In this document: piece after piece, positions 16,995 through 24,173 of the stretch | Layout of the letters: each line of letters begins with the position of its first letter | Numbering within the stretch: position 1 is the stretch's first letter | Source of the DNA: Streptomyces sp. TRM68367 | Lineage (GTDB): Bacteria; Actinomycetota; Actinomycetes; Streptomycetales; Streptomycetaceae | Length of the DNA stretch: 54,256 bases | Reading direction: 5' to 3' | Assembly (NCBI RefSeq): GCF_014495685.1 | Contig: NZ_JACTVI010000056.1 | Location: 1-54,256, forward strand | The notes under the pieces: generated by a model | The model's input: the letters and a program-made list of their open reading frames with translations, nothing else | What the model was told of the DNA's origin: nothing | Database searches by the model: none | Program-made: the position numbers and the translations under genes

Positions 16995-17860
16995 TCGGCG
17001 CCGCGCACGACGACGCCGTGGACCCCGCCTACCACCCCGAGCCGCGGGTCCGCACGTTCACCGGCCCCGCCGGACGCGAGATCCACGCGCACGTGTACCC
17101 GCCGCACCACCCGGACTGCGCCGCGCCCGCCGGTGAACTGCCCCCGTACGTCGTGTGGGCGCACGGCGGGCCCACCAGCCGGGCGCCGCTCGTGCTCGAC
17201 CTGGCGATCGCCTACTTCACCTCGCGCGGCATCGGCGTCGCCGAGGTCAACTACGGCGGCTCGACCGGCTACGGCCGGGAGTACCGCAACCGGCTGCGCG
17301 CACAGTGGGGCGTCGTCGATGTCGAGGACTGTGCCGCCGTCGCCCTGGCCCTCGCCGAGGAGGGCACCGCCGACCGCGGCCGGCTCGCGATCCGGGGCGG
17401 CAGCGCGGGCGGCTGGACCGCCGCCGCCTCGCTCGCCACGACCGACGTCTACGCCTGCGGCACGATCATCTACCCCATCCTCGACCTGGCCGGCTGGAAC
17501 GAGAACGGCACCCACGACTTCGAGTCCCGCTACCTGGAGAGCCTCGTCGGCCCCTACACCGAGGTGCCCGACCGGTACAGGGAACGCTCGCCCACCGAGC
17601 ACGCCGACCGCGTCACCACACCCTTCCTGCTGCTCCAGGGCCTGGACGACGTGATCTGCCCGCCCGCGCAGTGCGAGCGGTTTCTCGCCCGCATGGCCGG
17701 CCGGGGCGTGCCGCACGCCTACGTCACGTTCGAGGGGGAGGGCCACGGGTTCCGGCGGGCCGAGACGATGATCCGCGTACTGGAGTCGGAACTATCCCTG
17801 TATGCCCAGACGTTCGGGATTCGTCCGCCAGGTGTCCCTCTGCTGGAGCTCGCCAAGTGA
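16991..17860 (+). CDS. S9-family peptidase, catalytic alpha/beta-hydrolase domain only
   Basis: A 289-residue frame from a GTG that overlaps the stop of the N-terminal fragment as GTGA, so termination-reinitiation could express it. It holds the intact hydrolase domain: oxyanion region WAHGGPTSR, nucleophile in RGGSAGGW (S138), acid in GLDDV and histidine in EGHGF. In the usual full-length protein a beta-propeller restricts access to this site. Here most of the propeller is gone. This could be a dead gene piece or an unguarded hydrolase. Its own stop overlaps the next start (GTGA at 17857). Neighbours are a D-aminopeptidase, an M20 peptidase and an LD-carboxypeptidase. Confidence 0.7.
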   Translation: MIGAAHDDAVDPAYHPEPRVRTFTGPAGREIHAHVYPPHHPDCAAPAGELPPYVVWAHGGPTSRAPLVLDLAIAYFTSRGIGVAEVNYGGSTGYGREYRNRLRAQWGVVDVEDCAAVALALAEEGTADRGRLAIRGGSAGGWTAAASLATTDVYACGTIIYPILDLAGWNENGTHDFESRYLESLVGPYTEVPDRYRERSPTEHADRVTTPFLLLQGLDDVICPPAQCERFLARMAGRGVPHAYVTFEGEGHGFRRAETMIRVLESELSLYAQTFGIRPPGVPLLELAK

Positions 17861-18789
17861 AGCCGCTGCTATCACCGTCCCGACTCGCCCCCGGCGCCCG
17901 CGTGGCCGTCGTCGCGCCCAGCGGGCCGGTGCCCGGGGAGCGGCTCCAGGCCGGGCTCGACGTGCTGCGCGGCTGGGACCTCGACCCGGTCGTGGCCCCC
18001 CACGTGCTGGACCGGCACGCCGCCTTCGACTACCTCGCGGGCACCGACGCGGACCGTGCCGCCGACCTCCAGGCAGCCTGGTGCGACCCGTCGGTGGACG
18101 CGGTGCTGTGCGCCCGCGGCGGCTACGGGGCGCAGCGGATGGCCGACCTGCTCGACTGGGACGCGATGCGCGCGGCCGGGCCGAAGGTGTTCGTCGGCTT
18201 CAGCGACATCACCGCGCTGCACGAGGCGTTCGCCACCCGGCTGGGCCTCGTCACACTGCACGGGCCGATGGCGTCCGGCATCGACTTCGTCCAGAACACA
18301 CGGGCACAGGACCACCTGCGCGCCACCCTGTTCGCACCGGAGACGGTTCGCACGATCGCCTCCGAAGGCGCCGCCCTGGTCCCCGGCCGGGCGCGCGGGG
18401 TCACCCTCGGCGGCTGTCTCTCCCTGCTCGCCGCCGAACTGGGCACGCCGCACGCCCGGCCCTCGGCGCGGGGCGGGCTGCTGTGCCTGGAGGACGTGCG
18501 CGAGGAGCCGTACCGGCTGGACCGCTACCTCACCCAACTCCTGCGCGCGGGCTGGCTCGACGGAGTTCGCGGGGTACTCCTCGGCTCCTGGCGGGACTGC
18601 GAGCCGGAGGACCAGGTGGGAGCGGTGCGCGCGCTGCTCGCCGACCGGCTCGGCGGCCTCGGGGTTCCGGTGGCCGGGGACTTCGGATTCGGGCACTGCG
18701 ACGGCGCGCTGACGCTGCCCTTCGGGACGGCCGCCGAACTGGACGCCGGCGCGGGCACGCTGACCCTCGACGAGCCTGCCCTGCGCTGA
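17857..18789 (+). CDS. S66-family LD-carboxypeptidase
   Basis: A 310-residue serine peptidase of the LdcA/MccF family, whose members cut L,D bonds in murein tetrapeptides or related amides. It has ARGGYGAQR, the nucleophile elbow VGFSDITA (S116), a glutamate in CLEDVREEPYRLD and a histidine in GFGHCDG, giving the Ser-Glu-His triad. The GTG start overlaps the S9 gene stop by 4 nt, making it the last gene of the peptidase operon. The combination with an M55 D-aminopeptidase points to recycling of peptidoglycan peptides. Resistance to a peptide-nucleotide antibiotic (the MccF role) is an alternative. Confidence 0.93.
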   Translation: MKPLLSPSRLAPGARVAVVAPSGPVPGERLQAGLDVLRGWDLDPVVAPHVLDRHAAFDYLAGTDADRAADLQAAWCDPSVDAVLCARGGYGAQRMADLLDWDAMRAAGPKVFVGFSDITALHEAFATRLGLVTLHGPMASGIDFVQNTRAQDHLRATLFAPETVRTIASEGAALVPGRARGVTLGGCLSLLAAELGTPHARPSARGGLLCLEDVREEPYRLDRYLTQLLRAGWLDGVRGVLLGSWRDCEPEDQVGAVRALLADRLGGLGVPVAGDFGFGHCDGALTLPFGTAAELDAGAGTLTLDEPALR

Positions 18790-18924
18790 GCCGGGCCCGC
18801 CCCGCCCTGCGCTGAACCGTCACACCTGCCCTTTGCAATCAGTTCGTTCCACCCGCAGGGCCGCTGTGCGCGCTTAGAGAAGTTCGGCACGTCCCCGGCA
18901 GCGAGCGCGTCGTAGGGTGGCGGG

Positions 18925-19485
18925 GTGCCGCACACCGCATCCCGCTACCTCGCCGAGGGCCCTCGGGTGGGGATACGTCCCTTCACCCTGGAGGACGGGC
19001 CCGAGTTCACCGCCTGTGCCCGCGAGAGCAAGGACCTGCACCATCCGTGGCTGTTCCCGCCGGACAGCAACGCCGCCTACACCGCCTACGCGGGCCGGCT
19101 GATCGAGGACCCGGCCAGGGCCGGATTCCTGGCCTGCGAGAAGGACGGCGCGCGCGGCGACGGCGCCCTCGCCGGGTTCGTCAACATCAACAACATCGTC
19201 GAGGGCGGCTTCCAGTGCGGCGTGCTGGGCTACGGCGCCTTCGCGCACGCGGCCGGGCGCGGGCTGATGAAGGAGGCGCTCGGCCTCGTCGTCGGGCACG
19301 CGTTCGGCCCGATGCGGCTGCACCGGCTGGAGATCAACGTGCAGCCCGGCAACGCCGCCTCGATCGCCCTCGCCCGCAGCTGCGGCTTCCGTCGGGAGGG
19401 CTTCTCGCCGAACATGATCTACATCGACGGGGCGTGGCGGGACCACGAGCGGTGGGCCCTCACGGTCGAGATGGTCCGGAGGTGA
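18925..19485 (+). CDS. GNAT-family N-acetyltransferase (RimJ/RimL-like)
   Basis: A 186-residue acetyl-CoA-dependent N-acetyltransferase. It starts with a GTG and has VGIRPFTLEDGPEF, the acetyl-CoA-binding turn around AAGRGLMKEAL, and the C-terminal NVQPGNAASIALARSCGFRREG typical of RimJ/RimL-type enzymes that acetylate protein N-termini or small amines. Length is normal. It overlaps a GTG (19482) of the next, degraded frame. Acceptor unknown. Confidence 0.92.
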   Translation: MPHTASRYLAEGPRVGIRPFTLEDGPEFTACARESKDLHHPWLFPPDSNAAYTAYAGRLIEDPARAGFLACEKDGARGDGALAGFVNINNIVEGGFQCGVLGYGAFAHAAGRGLMKEALGLVVGHAFGPMRLHRLEINVQPGNAASIALARSCGFRREGFSPNMIYIDGAWRDHERWALTVEMVRR

Positions 19486-19490
19486 CCGCG

Positions 19491-19946
19491 GTGCGCACCC
19501 TCGCCGTCCTGGACGCCCCCTCAAACCTGGGGCTGCGCCCGCCCGTCCCCGGCACCGTGCCCTGCTGCTACAAGCTCGCCGGCGCTCTGCGCGAGCAGCG
19601 GATCGTGGTGCGAGTCCCCCACGCCCAGGGCTTCTGCCCCGGCGAACTGGTCGCCCTCGTACGCCCCTTGCTCGCCTCACCGCACTGCGCCGACCTCGAC
19701 GTCACCATCTACGCGGAGCACCGGCGCGGCACGCCCTCTCGCCGCACCGGCCGAAAGCCCAAGTACATCCAGTACGAGGACTTCCGGCCGGCACGCCGAG
19801 AGCACGCACCGGACGCCGCTCCTTCACGGGCAAACGTTGCCTGCCGGGGCACTAGACGCGGCGGTCGACGTACTCGTACACCGCGCCGTCGGGGTGCAGG
19901 GCGATCAGGTTGCGGCCCACGGGTGTGTCCACCGGGCCCGCGATGA
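19491..19946 (+). pseudogene. Arginase/agmatinase-family gene with internal deletion
   Basis: Begins at a GTG 8 nt after GGAGG with RTLAVLDAPSNLGLRPP and YKLAGALREQRIV, the usual N-terminus of Streptomyces arginase-family proteins. It jumps after about 43 residues to CPGELVALVRPLLASPHC and DLDVTIY, which are C-terminal sequences of the family. The binuclear manganese site motifs (GGDxS, DAHxD, DxDxxDP) are all missing, so some 200 codons have been lost. After DVTIY the frame continues into an unrelated basic tail that overlaps the convergent VOC gene. It is not expected to be active. Confidence 0.75.
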
Positions 19947-20199
19947 TCTGGGCGCCGAGTTCGCTGAGCACGTCACGGGCCTCCTCCACGTCCTTGACCG
20001 CGATGGTCGCCGCGACCTTGCGCAACACGTCAAGCGCCGCCTCCGGACCGCTCATCAGCAGGAAGCAGCCCACCGCTGCCACCTGGACCCCGCCGCGCTC
20101 GAAGCGCAGGGCGGTGGTGCCCGCGAGGCGCTCGTAGAAGGAGACCGCGGTCTCCAGGTCGTCGACGCAGATGCGCAGCGTGGCTCCCAGAATTTCCAT
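19852..20199 (-). CDS. VOC-family (glyoxalase/bleomycin-resistance fold) protein
   Basis: A 115-residue protein starting MEILGATLRICVDDLETAVSF, the common VOC opening with a strand and a helix. It ends VGRNLIALHPDGAVYEYVD, where the second metal-binding glutamate usually sits. The start is the ATG at 20199; a longer in-frame start at 20244 adds only a basic leader. It could be a dioxygenase, isomerase or binding protein; nothing in the sequence decides. It is convergent with the arginase remnant, whose tail overlaps it. Confidence 0.85.
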   Translation of the reverse strand: MEILGATLRICVDDLETAVSFYERLAGTTALRFERGGVQVAAVGCFLLMSGPEAALDVLRKVAATIAVKDVEEARDVLSELGAQIIAGPVDTPVGRNLIALHPDGAVYEYVDRRV

Positions 20200-20303
20200 G
20201 GCGAAAAGCCTAGTCCGACGAGCCGCGGACCGAGATCGTTTCACACGATCCCCGCGACCCGGCCACGGCGTTACGCGCGTGGGCGCGCGGGTACCCGGCG
20301 GCC

Positions 20304-20795
20304 ATGGAGCGCTTGGATCACCTGGAGCATCTGGACAGGCATCTGGTCGACGAACTGGCGCAGGTGGCTCGCGAGACCGTACGGGACGAACTGCGCCGGC
20401 AGACGCGCCGGCAGCGCCGTACGGCCGTGCTGTACGCCGCGTCCGGCACCGTCGCCCTGTACGCGGGCGCGGCCCTCGCGCTCGCCCTCGGCCTGGCCTT
20501 CGCCGTCGTCGTGCCGGACTGGGCCGCCGCGCTGATCACCGGCGCGATCCTCGGTGTCGTGGCCTATGTGCTGCGCGGCGCCGCCCGGCCGTCCGTGTCC
20601 TCGGCGGCGGCGCGGCCCACGCCGGAGCGCGAGGCCGAGATCACCGCCGCCCGCGCGGCGCCCGGCGGCATCCCGTACCCGCCGACCGCGCCGCCCGGCG
20701 GGGCCCCGGGGGTGGCCGGTACGGCCGGGGCGCCCGGAGCGCCGGCGCCGCGCCCGGACGACATCGGCCCCGATCAGCCGCACCACCGGGCGTGA
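20304..20795 (+). CDS. Holin-like membrane protein (phage holin/DUF1469-type)
   Basis: A 163-residue protein. An N-terminal amphipathic helix (HLEHLDRHLVDELAQVAR) is followed by a basic stretch, two membrane segments (about 46-72 and 76-95) and a proline/alanine-rich soluble tail. The helix-plus-two-TM layout fits the actinobacterial holin-like group found outside phages, probably membrane-organising proteins. The ATG follows GTACCCGGCGGCC, a weak site. The stop overlaps the SDR start as GTGA, so the two are probably co-translated. Confidence 0.75.
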   Translation: MERLDHLEHLDRHLVDELAQVARETVRDELRRQTRRQRRTAVLYAASGTVALYAGAALALALGLAFAVVVPDWAAALITGAILGVVAYVLRGAARPSVSSAAARPTPEREAEITAARAAPGGIPYPPTAPPGGAPGVAGTAGAPGAPAPRPDDIGPDQPHHRA

Positions 20796-21844
20796 TCGTG
20801 GTGCGGGCAACGCGAGCGGCATGGCCGAAGCGGCGCCGGGCTGTCGTGGTGACCGGGGCCAGCGGCGGCGTGGGACGGGCCGCGGCCCGGGCCTTCGCCG
20901 CGCGAGGCGACCGGGTCGCCCTGCTGGCCCGGGGACGCGAGGGGCTGGCCGCGGCGGCGGACGAGGTGCAGCGCGCCGGCGGCGAGGCGATCGTCGTCCC
21001 CGTGGACGTCGCCGACGCCAAAGCGGTCGAGGACGCGGCCCAGCGGGTCGTCGACACGTTCGGCCGGATCGACGTGTGGGTCAACAACGCCTTCGCCGGT
21101 GTCTTCGCGCCGTTCACCGAGATCACCCCGGACGAGTTCCGCCGGGTGACCGAAGTGACGTATCTGGGCTATGTGTTCGGCACGCGGGCCGCGCTGCGGC
21201 ACATGCTGCCGCGCGGCCGGGGCACCGTCGTGCAGGTGGGCTCCGCGCTGGCCTACCGGGGGATTCCGCTGCAGTCGGCGTACTGCGGGGCCAAGCACGC
21301 GATCCAGGGGTTCAACGAGTCGCTGCGGTGCGAGCTGCTGCGCGACGGCAGCGGGGTGCGGACGACGATGGTGCAGCTGCCGGCCCTGAACACGCCCCAG
21401 TTCGACTGGGTGCTCAGCCGGCTGCCCGGGCGGGCCCGGCCGGTCGCGCCCGTGTACCAGCCGGAGGTCGCGGCGCGCGCGATCGTGCACGCGGCGGGGC
21501 ACGGGCGGCGGCGGGAGTACTGGGTGGGCGGATCGACGGTGGCCACGCTGGTCGCCAACGCGGTGGCGCCGGGGCTGCTGGACCGGTATCTGGCGCGGAC
21601 CGGGTACGAGACGCAGCAGGACGAGGGTGAGTACGGCGCGTACCGCGGGCCGGGGAATCTGTGGACGCCGGCCGACGGTCCGCACGGGCGGGACTTCGGG
21701 GCGCACGGGCGGTTCGACGACGAAGCCGTTCCCGGGAGCCGGCAGGGGTGGGTGTCGCGGAATCGTGCGCGTATGGGTGCGGCCGGGGTGGTGGCCGGTG
21801 GGCTGGGGGCCGTGGTGACCGCCGGCCTGCGCCGCCGCGGCTGA
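20792..21844 (+). CDS. Short-chain dehydrogenase/reductase with C-terminal membrane segment
   Basis: A 350-residue SDR. It has the cofactor motif TGASGGVGRA, the NNAF motif, the catalytic serine region around VGSALAYRG, and YCGAKHA with the YxxxK pair. It is longer than a classical SDR (about 250 residues). The extra C-terminus ends in a glycine/alanine-rich hydrophobic segment and RRRG, suggesting membrane attachment. The GTG at 20792 overlaps the holin-like gene stop. Fused or neighbouring membrane parts suggest a membrane-bound oxidoreductase. A perfect palindrome follows 50 nt downstream. Confidence 0.92.
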   Translation: MIVVRATRAAWPKRRRAVVVTGASGGVGRAAARAFAARGDRVALLARGREGLAAAADEVQRAGGEAIVVPVDVADAKAVEDAAQRVVDTFGRIDVWVNNAFAGVFAPFTEITPDEFRRVTEVTYLGYVFGTRAALRHMLPRGRGTVVQVGSALAYRGIPLQSAYCGAKHAIQGFNESLRCELLRDGSGVRTTMVQLPALNTPQFDWVLSRLPGRARPVAPVYQPEVAARAIVHAAGHGRRREYWVGGSTVATLVANAVAPGLLDRYLARTGYETQQDEGEYGAYRGPGNLWTPADGPHGRDFGAHGRFDDEAVPGSRQGWVSRNRARMGAAGVVAGGLGAVVTAGLRRRG

Positions 21845-21895
21845 GCGCAGTTGCGGCGGACAGGCGGACATGCACCGGCCGACCTGAACAGCCCA

Positions 21896-21934
21896 CGAAC
21901 AGCCCACGTATACGTCGTATACGTGGGCTGTTCG
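21896..21934. terminator. Perfect 39-nt palindrome between convergent genes
   Basis: Nineteen-base arms beginning CGAACAGCCCACGTATACG (21896-21914) are exactly repeated in inverted form around a single central T (21915). They lie between the end of the SDR gene (21844) and the end of the enolase-superfamily gene (21938). Position favours a bidirectional terminator. The 5' arm is also partly duplicated directly upstream as GAACAGCCCAC. The length and perfection exceed ordinary terminators, so a protein-binding or mobile-element role remains possible. Confidence 0.7.
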
Positions 21935-21937
21935 TGC

Positions 21938-23029
21938 TCACGTCACCCGGTACTCCGCCACCTCCTCCGTGCGCAAGGTCAGGCCGTGGCCGAGGCCCTG
22001 GGTGGGGTGGATGGTGCCGCCGGTGGGGTCCAGGGCGCCGTCGAAGAACAGGTCCTCGATGCGGACGTGGTCGTGGAACCACTCCACATGCCGCAGGTTG
22101 GGGATCGTGGCGGCGACGGCGGCGTGCACGTGCGGGGCGCAGTGAGTGGAGACCTCCAGGCCGTGCGCCTGGGCCAGGGCCGCCGCGCGCAGGAACTCGG
22201 TCAGGCCGCCGCAGCGCGTCGCGTCGACCTGGAGGCAGTCGACCGCCCCGGCCGTGATCATGCGGGCGAAGTAGGGGAGGTCGTAACCGTATTCGCCCGC
22301 TGCGACGTCGCACACCAGGGCGTCGCGGACCAGACGCAGACCCGTCAGGTCGTCCGAGGAGACGGGTTCCTCGAACCAGCCCACCCCGTGCTCGGCGACG
22401 GTGTGACCGACCCGGACCGCCTGCTTGCGGGTGTACGCGCCGTTCGCGTCGACGTACAGCTCGGCCTCCGGGCCGATGACCTGCCGGGCGGCGTGGACGC
22501 GGTGCAGGTCGCGGGTGACCTCGCGGCCCCAGCCCTCCCCGATCTTTATCTTGACGCGGGGGATGTGCTGCCCGTGCACCCAGCCGTTCAGCTGCGCCGC
22601 CAGATGCGTGTCGTGGTACGTCGTGAAGCCGCCGCTGCCGTACACGGGCACCCGCTCGCGGCGGGCGCCCAACAGCCGCGCCAGGGGCAGCCCGAGCAGC
22701 CGGGCCTTCAGGTCCCACAGGGCGATGTCCAGCGCCGATATGGCGCAGGACGCGATGCCGGGGCGGCCCGCGTTGCGCACCGAGCGGCACAGGGCGTCAT
22801 GCACGGCCGGAATGTCCAGGGCACTCATGCCCTCGACGAGCGGGGCGAGGTGCTCGCGCAGGAAGTCCCCGACCGCGGCCGGGCCGTACGTCCAGCCCGT
22901 GCCGGTCGCGTCGTCCGCCGACACCTCGGCGATCACCATGGTCGTGGACTCCCAGGCCAGCGTGCCGTCGGCCTCGGGAGCGTCGGTCGGCACCGTGTAC
23001 GCCGACACGGCGGGACGCTGGAGTTTCAT
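21938..23029 (-). CDS. Enolase-superfamily enzyme (mandelate racemase/muconate lactonizing type)
   Basis: A 363-residue protein with the second-strand lysine pair VKIKIG (K160, K162), metal ligands in YVDANGAY (D194), WFEEP (E220) and AGEYG (E246), and a histidine at the seventh-strand position (STHCAPHV, H296). These fit the mandelate-racemase subgroup, which takes a proton alpha to a carboxylate, often in sugar-acid dehydration. The exact substrate cannot be read. It lies 16 bp downstream of the LLM oxidoreductase on the same strand, so the two likely form one transcript. Confidence 0.92.
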   Translation of the reverse strand: MKLQRPAVSAYTVPTDAPEADGTLAWESTTMVIAEVSADDATGTGWTYGPAAVGDFLREHLAPLVEGMSALDIPAVHDALCRSVRNAGRPGIASCAISALDIALWDLKARLLGLPLARLLGARRERVPVYGSGGFTTYHDTHLAAQLNGWVHGQHIPRVKIKIGEGWGREVTRDLHRVHAARQVIGPEAELYVDANGAYTRKQAVRVGHTVAEHGVGWFEEPVSSDDLTGLRLVRDALVCDVAAGEYGYDLPYFARMITAGAVDCLQVDATRCGGLTEFLRAAALAQAHGLEVSTHCAPHVHAAVAATIPNLRHVEWFHDHVRIEDLFFDGALDPTGGTIHPTQGLGHGLTLRTEEVAEYRVT

Positions 23030-23045
23030 CGCCCGGCCCCGCCCT

Positions 23046-24008
23046 TCAGTGGCTGCCCTGGAGCTGCGGCAGCACCTTCGTCCGGTAGAAGTCGAAGAAG
23101 CCGCGCTGGTCGGGGCCGATCTGGTTGACGTACACGCGGTCGAAGCCGGCGTCGGCGAACGCGGACAGCGCCGACACGTGCTGGTCGACGTCGTCGCCGC
23201 AGACCACCTTCTCGCTCACCATGTCCTCGGTGACCAGCGGCTCCAGCTGCTCGAAGTGGCGCGGCGAGGGCAGGATCTGGCCCATCTCGCCGGGCAGCAG
23301 CTGGTTGGACCACAGCCGGTGCGCGGTGCGCACGGCCTCGTCGCGGTCGGTGCCGTAGCAGACCTTCGTGCCGCCGCTCACCGGCTTGCCGCCCCCGCCG
23401 CCCTTGCGGAACTGGGACACGAACTCCTCGTCCGGCGTCATCGTGATGTACCCGTCGCCCACGCGCGCCGCGAGCCCGGTCGCCGCCGGGCCGAAACCGG
23501 AGATGTCGATCTGCACCGGCTCCTCGGGGACCGTGTACAGGCGGGCGTTCTCGACTTGGTAGTGGGCGCCGTAGTGGCTGATCTCCTCGCCGGAGAAGAG
23601 GCGGCGCATGATGAGGATGGCCTCCTCCAGCATCTCCAGGCGCACATGCGCGGGCGGCCACACATGGCCCAGGATGTGCTCGTTGAGGGCCTCGCCCGTG
23701 CCGACCCCGAGCCGGAACCGGCCGTCGGTCATCACCGAACTGGTCGCCGCGGCCTGCGCCACCACCGCCGGGTGGGTCCGCACGGTCGGGCAGGTGACCG
23801 CCGTCTCGACCGGCAGCGACACCGCCTCCGATATCGCGCCGATCACCGACCACACGAACGGGCTCTGGCCCTGCGCGTCGTTCCACGGGTGGAAGTGGTC
23901 GGAGATCCACAGCGACTGGAATCCGGCCTGCTCGGCCATCCTGGCCTGCTCGACGAGCTCCGCGGGGCGGTGTTCCTCGCACGACAGGAAGTAGCCGTAT
24001 TCGGGCAT
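23046..24008 (-). CDS. F420-dependent LLM-class oxidoreductase
   Basis: A 320-residue luciferase-like monooxygenase-fold protein of the group related to F420-dependent glucose-6-phosphate dehydrogenase. It starts MPEYGYFLSCEEHRP and has SLWISDHFHPW, where the His contacts F420 in relatives, followed by GRFRLGVGTGEALNEHI. The start ATG at 24008 has GGAGG 7 nt upstream. A candidate GGTT-N15-GGGTAC promoter lies about 54 nt upstream. It is followed by the enolase-superfamily gene. Substrate unknown; cofactor assigned from family, not shown here. Confidence 0.93.
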   Translation of the reverse strand: MPEYGYFLSCEEHRPAELVEQARMAEQAGFQSLWISDHFHPWNDAQGQSPFVWSVIGAISEAVSLPVETAVTCPTVRTHPAVVAQAAATSSVMTDGRFRLGVGTGEALNEHILGHVWPPAHVRLEMLEEAILIMRRLFSGEEISHYGAHYQVENARLYTVPEEPVQIDISGFGPAATGLAARVGDGYITMTPDEEFVSQFRKGGGGGKPVSGGTKVCYGTDRDEAVRTAHRLWSNQLLPGEMGQILPSPRHFEQLEPLVTEDMVSEKVVCGDDVDQHVSALSAFADAGFDRVYVNQIGPDQRGFFDFYRTKVLPQLQGSH

Positions 24009-24061
24009 GGGGTGTACCTCCGATACCTGCGCGACGGGGGCGGGCGGTTCGCGGCTTACGA

Positions 24062-24086
24062 GTACCCGGCGGCCGGACCGGAAACC
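24062..24086 (-). promoter_or_regulatory. SigB-type promoter candidate upstream of the LLM oxidoreductase
   Basis: On the minus strand GGTT (24086-24083), 15 nt, then GGGTAC (24067-24062). This fits the Streptomyces SigB consensus GNNT-N14-16-GGGTAC/T. It lies about 54 nt before the ATG at 24008, leaving a leader of normal length. Motif match only. Confidence 0.45.
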
Positions 24087-24173
24087 GGGGCACGTTTGGG
24101 TGCCCTGGCCAGGGGGACGCGGAAGGCTCGCCAGGTATGCGAACGATCCATGAGCAACGCCGGAGGCCCACCA

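Noticed and set aside
20268..20294. SigB-type promoter for the holin-like gene
   Set aside because: GGGTAC is present, but the nearest GNNT is 17 nt away and the start codon is only 10 nt downstream.
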